NCBI GenBank assembly: GCA_002297185.1
Contig: DBJV01000088.1
Span: 13,754-21,521, forward strand
Reading direction: 5' to 3'
Length of the DNA: 7,768 nucleotides
Source: Christensenella sp. UBA767
GTDB lineage: Bacteria > Bacillota > Clostridia > Christensenellales > CAG-917
Position numbers and translations under genes: made by a program. Shown piece after piece: positions 1 to 5,162 of the stretch. The notes below the pieces were generated by a model. The model searched no databases. It had not been told where the DNA came from and saw only the letters and a list, made by a program, of their open reading frames with translations. How positions within the stretch are numbered: the first letter of the stretch is position 1; every line of letters begins with the position of its first letter.

Positions 1-409
1 CGCCGCATACGCAAGATCTCTTTGCCGTGCCGGTTTCGGTTGCGGTCGGATTCTTCGTAAGCGTCCAAGTACCATAGGTGTGTTCGGTCGTCTTTTCGAT
101 CGTCACCGTGACGGAGCCGTATGCCGACTTGTACACTTTGAAACCTTTGCTAGTGTGAGTTGCATCTTGGCTTGTCTCGACCGTCCATACGGTTGCATCG
201 CTCAAATTGGCGATTGTAGCCGTCTCGACATCTCCGCAAGCACATGCTCTCGTTGCGGTACCTGTAGCCGTTTCCGTCGGTTGCGTTGTGATGCTCCATG
301 CTCCGTATGTATGAGTATGCTCGGGTTGTGCCCCGTCATCGCAAGCAACGAACAAAACCGCCAATATTGCAACGATTGCAATCACAAACATAATTTTGTT
401 GCGTTTCAT
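1..409 (-). CDS. Partial lipoprotein with tandem HTYG...CxCG repeats (gene C)
   Basis: This is the first 136 codons of a secreted lipoprotein; the 3' part lies beyond the left edge. It starts MKRNKIMFVIAIVAILAVLF and has a lipobox ending V21-A22-C23, so Cys23 is the expected lipidated residue and the mature protein is membrane-anchored outside the cell. Two copies of a 27-residue repeat are visible, at residues 33-59 and 110-136. Both begin HTYG, have a Trp at repeat position 6 and PT near the middle, and end C-x-C-G. This resembles the cysteine-containing repeat common in large surface proteins of Clostridia. In that family an earlier Cys often precedes the pair; here that position is Glu or Ala. 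The segment between the copies (about residues 60-109) looks beta-rich. The start is fixed by an AAGGAGA site six bases upstream. It has its own apparent promoter and a long leader, so it may be regulated separately from genes A and B. Function is unknown. I am confident that this is a gene. Confidence 0.9.
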   Translation of the reverse strand, partial: MKRNKIMFVIAIVAILAVLFVACDDGAQPEHTHTYGAWSITTQPTETATGTATRACACGDVETATIANLSDATVWTVETSQDATHTSKGFKVYKSAYGSVTVTIEKTTEHTYGTWTLTKNPTATETGTAKRSCVCG

Positions 410-415
410 TGTCTT

Positions 416-422
416 TCTCCTT
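416..422 (-). promoter_or_regulatory. Ribosome binding site of gene C
   Basis: On the minus strand AAGGAGA lies six bases before the ATG at 409. This is a near-perfect anti-16S match at ideal spacing and decides the start codon of gene C. Confidence 0.9.
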
Positions 423-464
423 TATATAATGCTATCGGTTGATACAATTTTTGTGTCGCCACAT

Positions 465-477
465 CGAGTTTTTCTCG
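465..477 (-). repeat. Small inverted repeat in the gene C leader
   Basis: On the minus strand CGAG and CTCG flank a five-base A-rich loop, giving a possible four-bp hairpin between the terminator-like element and the ribosome binding site. It is short and could be chance. Confidence 0.3.
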
Positions 478-490
478 GGCGAATTTGTGT

Positions 491-518
491 AAAAAAAGCG
501 GTATTTTTGCCCACTTTT
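491..518 (-). terminator. Intrinsic-terminator-like hairpin
   Basis: On the minus strand AAAAGTGG (511-518) can pair with CCGCTTTT (494-501), giving eight base pairs with one G-U pair around a nine-base loop (502-510). The 3' arm runs into seven consecutive T's (491-497). This is the normal layout of a Rho-independent terminator, although the stem holds only three G-C pairs. It lies after gene B and about 80 bases before gene C. It could therefore end the A-B transcript, end a small RNA, or act as an attenuator for gene C. A second, weaker pairing is possible between AAAAAGCG (521-528) and CGCTTTTT (493-500). Confidence 0.6.
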
Positions 519-536
519 ATCGCTTTTTGATACTAC

Positions 537-569
537 GATGTGCGCACCCGTACCTCGTGTGCGCACATC
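537..569. repeat. Perfect 11-bp inverted repeat (hairpin)
   Basis: GATGTGCGCAC at 537-547 is exactly reverse-complementary to GTGCGCACATC at 559-569, with an 11-base spacer. It is the most GC-rich element of an otherwise AT-rich spacer. No T-run follows on either strand, so it is not itself a terminator. On the minus strand it is flanked by ATCGCTTT (570-577) and AAAGCGAT (519-526), which can also pair, extending the stem past a ten-base bulge. As RNA it would be a stable stem in the leader of gene C; as DNA it could be a dyad operator. Confidence 0.75.
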
Positions 570-587
570 AAAGCGATTAAATATTCA

Positions 588-625
588 GTTTTTCATCGCA
601 AAATATGCGATTTTCAATGCAAAAT
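588..625. repeat. Two imperfect 17-base direct repeats with a 21-base period
   Basis: GTTTTTCATCGCAAAAT at 588-604 and GATTTTCAATGCAAAAT at 609-625 match at 14 of 17 positions. A degenerate TTATGCAA-like core recurs near 635-641 and 662-670. The spacer is AT-rich, so some similarity may be compositional. Confidence 0.45.
595..611. repeat. Six-bp inverted repeat in the leader
   Basis: ATCGCA at 595-600 pairs with TGCGAT at 606-611 across a five-base loop. Next to it, AATGC/GCATT (616-632) and GCAT/ATGC (628-639) overlap, so they could form only as alternatives to each other. Confidence 0.45.
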
Positions 626-672
626 CCGCATTTTTATGCAATTTTTGCTAATATTTCTTTTATTATGCAAAT

Positions 673-701
673 ATTTTACGTCCAAATCGACTATTTGTCA
701 A
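673..701 (-). promoter_or_regulatory. Sigma-A-like promoter reading towards gene C
   Basis: On the minus strand TTGACA (696-701) is followed by a spacer of exactly 17 bases (679-695) and then TAAAAT (673-678). The -35 box is perfect and the -10 box has five of six consensus bases. The expected start is near 666. It sits 28 bases past the stop of gene B and is the best promoter match I saw in the intergenic region. Its -35 box and spacer lie inside the inverted repeat at 684-719. The AT-rich setting means a chance match cannot be excluded, but the combination is strong. Confidence 0.65.
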
Positions 702-719
702 TTTTTTGACAGTCGATTT
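684..719. repeat. 36-base inverted repeat overlapping the promoter (operator or terminator)
   Basis: Outer arms AAATCGACT (684-692) and AGTCGATTT (711-719) are perfectly complementary over nine bases. Inner arms GTCAA (697-701) and TTGAC (706-710) add five more around a TTTT loop, with a four-base bulge on one side. It begins nine bases past the stop of gene B, where a terminator would be expected. However, on the minus strand it is followed only by TTTGG; the longer T-run is on the plus-strand side. It covers the -35 box and part of the spacer of the promoter towards gene C, where a repressor or activator dyad would sit. Either role is possible. Confidence 0.6.
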
Positions 720-728
720 TTTCATTTA

Positions 729-3700
729 TTATGCAGAAAAATTTTGCCCCACTCTGAACGCCGCCTGATCCGTGCTTGAATCCAACGTCGTAGACGTGCA
801 GACAAGCTCATTTGCAAGCGAAACGTCGCTGATTTTGAACACGAACGTTGCGCCGCCGACGCTCACGGTTACGGTGTTTCCGCTCACCGAGTACGTGCCG
901 TTGCCGACAAACGGAGGATTGTATGCATCTTCACAAGCGTCCTCGCCGCTGTTGTGGTCGGAAGATGTGGACGTGACCTTCACCGCACCGCCTTCGGCAA
1001 ACTCAAACATGGTGGTTGCAGTGTATACATAGCCTTCGCCACTGGGGCAAGCGAAGGTGTATTTTGCGCTGAATATCTTGCCTTTGAGCAAAGATTCGTC
1101 AAGTTTGATGTTGCTTTGTTTGTAGGTGTAGTTGTTTGTATTCACGTCGTATACGTACATATTTGAGCCTATCGTAACGAGCAACGAGCCGTTTGCATTG
1201 ATGACGTAAGTGCCTTTGTTTCCGTCGAGCGTGACAGAACCAAAGCCGTCAATCACAAGATTCGGGTTGTCCGCCAAAACATACGTGCCTCTGACTGCGT
1301 CGCTGAGCAAAAGTCCGCTTTCGGCATTGCCCCACGCAACGATTTTTGCAACGTACGTCTTTTGTTCGACCTCAAACGAGATAACCGAGCCGTTCTCAAC
1401 TCCCGTGCCTTCGAGCGTTTGAATGTCGGTAAGCGTTTGCATCGTGCCGTTTGCGGACGTAGAGAACATATACGTTGTCTTGTCGTTGTAGGTGTTTTTT
1501 CTTATCACGGCGCCGTTTCCGCCAACCACTTCGACAGAGCCTGCCGAGAAGTACTCGTTGAGCAATACCGCGCCTGTCGCTCTGACAGATACCAATCCGT
1601 CGTCTACTCGCGTAATCTCGATTTTGACAACGTCGCCTGCAGCATTCTTAAGAATGGAACTGACGATTGTGTTATCGGTGAGATTTGCATAGCCTACGTA
1701 TTTGTCGCCTGTGTTGAGTATCACTCTGCCGTATTTGTCGATTTCGAGAGATACCGCGCTGTTGGAAACGCCGTGCGGATACGCCGCAATCCACGAATTG
1801 CCAAGGAACAATCTGTTGTTGAGTATCTGCATCGCATAATATGCCGTGATTTGCTCGCCGTTCAGTTCAAGCGCGACGCTGAATTGATAAAAACCTGCAA
1901 TCGTCCAACTTATAGACGTGATGTCGGTATATGCTTGCTTTTGAGTATCGTTTAGCTCGCCGTCAGCAGTAATGATGTGGAGCGCAGCCCAGAAATTCTT
2001 TTTTCTTTCCGCTTGCGCATCACCCGTGAACGCCGTTTCATCAAGTTTGACTATCGCGCCGCTTACGATGTGCGAGTTGACAAACTCAACTCCGCCAAAG
2101 TCGCCGCCTTCCATCTGTTTGACGGTAAGAACGTTGCCGAAAGTCGCAAGATAGAACGTTGCCTCTTCGCCGTATGCAAACGTGTACGGAGCGTCTATAA
2201 ACTTGACCGTTATCTCATTGGCGGTTTTTGTGTAGGAAAGGCTCACTTTTGTATAGCCTGTGCCTTCCATTTTGATTATGCCGGTGCCATAGCCGTCGAG
2301 ATAGATATATTTGTCCTTATACTCGTAATATCCGTATAGATTGTCCTTCTCTACGAGTTCGAACGTTTTGTTGTCCACGTCGAGTTTGAACTTGTACGAA
2401 TAATAATCGTTTTCGTATTTGTAAAGGAACACTATATCATTGTCGTAATCGAATCCGCCGTTGCGCATAGCGTTCACTTCGGACAAGCTGAGTCCCGAAA
2501 GAATTGTAGTACTATTTGCTCTAAGCGTAACCCATTCTCTCGAATCGAAAGAAAGTTTTGCTTTGCTATCGCCGTCGAACGTGCCGGTAAACGTCATACC
2601 TGCATATTTTTTCTGATCGACGTTCTGTTGCACCTTGGCATTAGTCGCGGTTGACAAAATAATATCGTATTTCGTTCCGTTGTACGTCAACGCGGAAGAT
2701 ACGCCGGGTGCAGGAACGAAATCGTCAGGGTAGCTTGCCTCGCCCCAATTCACTTCGTAAACGTGGTCGCTGGACGTTGAGGAAGTCAATTCTACGTAAA
2801 GACCAAACCACTTCGTCTCGTCGCCATTCTTTCTTACAGCCCTGAAAGTGTCTATTGAATAGCAAGTCGTAGTGACGGAAAGCACGTAGTTTATACCATA
2901 ATTGACGACGACGTGATTTGTGAGTTGCCACTCGTTTTCGCTGAAATAGACAAGCGGACGTTTGTTGTCGGTGAAAGTCAACTTCAAGGAATTGTCGGGA
3001 TTGAGGACAACGATGCCGTCGTTGATGTACATCGTATATTGATCGCTGCCGATGGTGATGACAATCGTCGTTTCGTCAATACACTCGGAAACCGTGGCGG
3101 ACTTGCCGTTTACGGTTATATTTCCGTCGCGAGAGAACGTCATATCTTTGAGTTGGACAACAGGCTTTTCCTCTTCGTCGCCATCTTCGCCGTCACCGTA
3201 AGACGCATCTTCATCCTCGCCATCCCAACTGCCGTAATCCTTACTTATCTCGCTCGGAATAGTTGTCATATTGGTCTTATACGTGCCGACGATATCATCG
3301 GAAAATACGATGACTTTTGCATCTGCTTGCAAACCGAGATAATCGATAGTTACGGTATAAACACCTGCTTTGAAGGTGTCAACCTTGCCTTCTATCATAT
3401 CTGCGGTGACTTTGATATCGTTGTCGCCGTCTTTGATTGAAAACAAATCCGATACGTAAACGGTATCGCCGACAAACACCACTTTGTTGTTGGGGATAAT
3501 GTCCACACCGGACTTTACTCTTACGTCAAATTCGACGTATACGGGCGTTGTATCCACGCCTTCGGGATATACTGCGATCTTGACGTGTTGAGTGCCTATT
3601 TCGTTGAAATCTATGGGCGTTGAAACGAGTTGCGCCCAAACCGTCAAAGAGTCCGTTTTTGCGATCTCTTTGTCGGCAATAAGCATCTTTTTGATGCCGT

Positions 3701-5123
3701 TTACTTTCGCAACGACGTTTTTGAACACGTCGTACGAGGCAGTGCCTTGCGCAAGCACGATTTCTTGTTGATTTACGGACAGTTCATACGTGGTTTCTTT
3801 TACGACGTAAGTATACGTTTTTTCCACGTTTTGAACGGAGCCGCTCTTTGAGTTTTTATACGGAATAACGGCGGTAACGTCATAAGACCCGACGGTGTCG
3901 AAATCGACGTTTGTCGTATCGATATGGAAGTTTGTTCCGTCTCCGTAAGTCACAAACGAAAATCTAAAGCCGTTTATCACGACCGAAATATCGTCTGCGA
4001 AATTGTATGCGTTTTTACTCGTGCCCTTTCTCACGATAATCGTATCGCCTTTGGGCAAGTCGATCACCACTCCTCGCTTAACTTCCACGGTTGCCGTGGC
4101 AGTCTGTCCTTTATAAGTCAAAGTGATGTTGTTGATTCCCTCGTTTGAATAGTCGATATCGCCCGAAATCATGTCGATAGTGACAGGAACGTATACGTCG
4201 CCGTCTTTTATCGTAAAGAGTTTGGTTAAATCGATAAATCCACCGTTGGGATAGGTGACTACGTTGCTTGCGGTAAGTACTATTGACTTCGGCGCAGCGA
4301 TTTTAACCTTTGCGGCAAGAGTTTCAAAAGCAAATTTCTCGCTGTATCTATAGGACAGCACGACGTCATAGACGTTGCCTTCTTCTGCGTTTTCAAGCGC
4401 ACTCAAATCGAGCATGCTCTTCTCTACCTTGACTGCTACGCCGTCAACGTAAAGCGAAAACAATTGGGTAAAATCAAACGTTTCTATTTCGGACGCTACG
4501 AGAGAATATTCTTTGTAAGAATTGACGATTTCGACGCGATGCGCCTCTGTGACGTGAACGGTAAGCGTTTTTGTAATGCCGTGATAGGTTACGCTGTACG
4601 TATAATCGCCGACAGCACGTTTTACGGTGTTACGTATCATACTCTCTTCGATTTGCGCATTTTGTCCGTCCTCTTTTGCAGAGAAAAGAGCGAGGAAATC
4701 GAATCCGTCGTCAATTTGAATTTGTGTAAGCGTTATTTCGTCTTTTGCCAAATCAAGCACGTATTGGGTTGCTTTGATGCTTACGTAACAAGTTGCGCTC
4801 TCTTCGCCGTACGTGCAAGTCACATAGCCTTCTTCGTCTGCATTTTGCGGAAGATGGCTCAAATCGAGATAGGTCGATTGAATCAAGATCTCCCTGTCGT
4901 CAACCGTAATGACAAAAAGCGTCGTAAAGTCAAAATCCGCGAAATTCTTTTCGTGGATGAGTACGGATTCCTCCTTCGCGATTACTTTGACTACCTCTTG
5001 AGGACTTGGCGTCGGCGGGACGTCGGGGGTGGGATCGTCCCCGCCCCCATTGTCGCAGCCTGCGAATGTCAAGGCAGTCAATATTAATATTATGGCTGTT
5101 ATAATCAGTAATTTCTTTTTCAT
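729..5123 (-). CDS. Large Ig-repeat surface lipoprotein, 1464 residues (gene B)
   Basis: This is a complete lipoprotein gene of unknown function. The signal peptide (MKKKLLIITAIILILTAL) ends in F20-A21-G22-C23, so Cys23 is the likely lipid anchor. A Gly/Asp/Pro-rich spacer follows (residues 24-42). Residues 43-610 hold about seven Ig-like repeats of 71-94 residues. Each carries a recognisable core such as DFTTLF, DFTQLF, DLTKLF or VSDLFSIKDG, most followed by a closing beta-strand. Repeats 4 and 7 are closest to bacterial Ig-like group 3 domains. A strongly acidic linker occupies residues 634-652. Residues 653-1464 are beta-rich with repeated GxY...LDGxG-type motifs (around 931 and 1279). No catalytic motif, sortase signal or C-terminal membrane segment was seen. 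A GGAG site eight bases upstream supports the start. The 39-base gap after gene A suggests an operon. An adhesin-like or ligand-binding role is plausible but not shown. Confidence 0.93.
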   Translation of the reverse strand: MKKKLLIITAIILILTALTFAGCDNGGGDDPTPDVPPTPSPQEVVKVIAKEESVLIHEKNFADFDFTTLFVITVDDREILIQSTYLDLSHLPQNADEEGYVTCTYGEESATCYVSIKATQYVLDLAKDEITLTQIQIDDGFDFLALFSAKEDGQNAQIEESMIRNTVKRAVGDYTYSVTYHGITKTLTVHVTEAHRVEIVNSYKEYSLVASEIETFDFTQLFSLYVDGVAVKVEKSMLDLSALENAEEGNVYDVVLSYRYSEKFAFETLAAKVKIAAPKSIVLTASNVVTYPNGGFIDLTKLFTIKDGDVYVPVTIDMISGDIDYSNEGINNITLTYKGQTATATVEVKRGVVIDLPKGDTIIVRKGTSKNAYNFADDISVVINGFRFSFVTYGDGTNFHIDTTNVDFDTVGSYDVTAVIPYKNSKSGSVQNVEKTYTYVVKETTYELSVNQQEIVLAQGTASYDVFKNVVAKVNGIKKMLIADKEIAKTDSLTVWAQLVSTPIDFNEIGTQHVKIAVYPEGVDTTPVYVEFDVRVKSGVDIIPNNKVVFVGDTVYVSDLFSIKDGDNDIKVTADMIEGKVDTFKAGVYTVTIDYLGLQADAKVIVFSDDIVGTYKTNMTTIPSEISKDYGSWDGEDEDASYGDGEDGDEEEKPVVQLKDMTFSRDGNITVNGKSATVSECIDETTIVITIGSDQYTMYINDGIVVLNPDNSLKLTFTDNKRPLVYFSENEWQLTNHVVVNYGINYVLSVTTTCYSIDTFRAVRKNGDETKWFGLYVELTSSTSSDHVYEVNWGEASYPDDFVPAPGVSSALTYNGTKYDIILSTATNAKVQQNVDQKKYAGMTFTGTFDGDSKAKLSFDSREWVTLRANSTTILSGLSLSEVNAMRNGGFDYDNDIVFLYKYENDYYSYKFKLDVDNKTFELVEKDNLYGYYEYKDKYIYLDGYGTGIIKMEGTGYTKVSLSYTKTANEITVKFIDAPYTFAYGEEATFYLATFGNVLTVKQMEGGDFGGVEFVNSHIVSGAIVKLDETAFTGDAQAERKKNFWAALHIITADGELNDTQKQAYTDITSISWTIAGFYQFSVALELNGEQITAYYAMQILNNRLFLGNSWIAAYPHGVSNSAVSLEIDKYGRVILNTGDKYVGYANLTDNTIVSSILKNAAGDVVKIEITRVDDGLVSVRATGAVLLNEYFSAGSVEVVGGNGAVIRKNTYNDKTTYMFSTSANGTMQTLTDIQTLEGTGVENGSVISFEVEQKTYVAKIVAWGNAESGLLLSDAVRGTYVLADNPNLVIDGFGSVTLDGNKGTYVINANGSLLVTIGSNMYVYDVNTNNYTYKQSNIKLDESLLKGKIFSAKYTFACPSGEGYVYTATTMFEFAEGGAVKVTSTSSDHNSGEDACEDAYNPPFVGNGTYSVSGNTVTVSVGGATFVFKISDVSLANELVCTSTTLDSSTDQAAFRVGQNFSA
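3168..3224 (-). other. Acidic low-complexity linker in gene B
   Basis: Residues 634-652 of gene B are almost entirely Asp, Glu, Gly and Ser (pieces DGEDEDA and DGEDGDEEE). The stretch lies shortly after the last Ig-like repeat and before the beta-rich C-terminal half. A flexible or cation-binding hinge is the natural reading. It does not follow the nine-residue RTX or the dockerin calcium pattern. Confidence 0.7.
3294..4997 (-). repeat. Seven tandem Ig-like domain repeats within gene B
   Basis: At protein level the units run approximately 4764-4997, 4536-4763, 4287-4535, 4071-4286, 3789-4070, 3507-3788 and 3294-3506. They share a central (F/L)-x-x-LF-x-(I/L)-x-x-DG-like core, and units 2, 4, 5 and 7 also a late GxYxVTxxY-like strand. 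Units 5 and 6 are longer (94 residues) and more divergent. The DNA of the units is not visibly repeated, so the duplications are old. Confidence 0.7.
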
Positions 5124-5131
5124 AATATCGA

Positions 5132-5135
5132 CTCC
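5132..5135 (-). promoter_or_regulatory. Ribosome binding site of gene B
   Basis: GGAG on the minus strand lies eight bases before the ATG at 5123, supporting this start directly ahead of a lipoprotein signal peptide. The 39-base gap to gene A shows no terminator hairpin and has little room for a separate promoter. Confidence 0.8.
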
Positions 5136-5162
5136 GACATTATTTGTTTTTTGCTTTGAAGA

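Larger units (their letters stand above)
410..666 (-). promoter_or_regulatory. Candidate structured 5' leader of gene C (attenuator, riboswitch or small RNA)
   Basis: If transcription starts about seven bases after the TAAAAT box at 673-678, the untranslated leader of gene C runs from about 666 to 410, roughly 257 bases. It is AT-rich, has no credible ORF, and is packed with inverted repeats: 628-639, 616-632, 595-611, 537-569, a terminator-like hairpin at 491-518, and two small hairpins at 465-477 and 452-463. The last has four base pairs around a GCGA loop, a GNRA-type sequence. No known riboswitch class was recognised. A long structured leader with a terminator ahead of the ribosome binding site fits transcription attenuation. 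A stand-alone small RNA ending near 491, or ordinary terminator DNA for genes A and B, are the alternatives. Confidence 0.45.

Noticed and set aside
423..430. TATATAA as a -10 box for gene C
   Set aside because: It directly adjoins the AAGGAGA site, so transcription would start at or past the ribosome binding site. The nearest -35-like TTGTAT is only 13 bases away.
588..641. CRISPR-like repeat array in the spacer
   Set aside because: The repeats are imperfect, only 17 bases long and spaced by four bases, with no conserved spacers and no cas genes.
540..779. Plus-strand frame of 79 codons across the intergenic spacer
   Set aside because: It starts inside the 11-bp hairpin without a ribosome binding site, runs through the promoter and inverted repeats, and ends antisense to gene B. 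Its Phe/Leu/Ile-rich product reflects AT-rich DNA.
1362..1955. Plus-strand open frame of 197 codons opposite gene B
   Set aside because: Antisense shadow; the translation is rich in Arg, Cys and Val in the manner of reversed codons and has no recognisable motif.
4464..5087. Plus-strand open frame of 207 codons opposite the start of gene B
   Set aside because: Antisense to the signal peptide and first Ig-like repeats of gene B; the translation is Arg/Cys/Phe-rich and shows no family resemblance.
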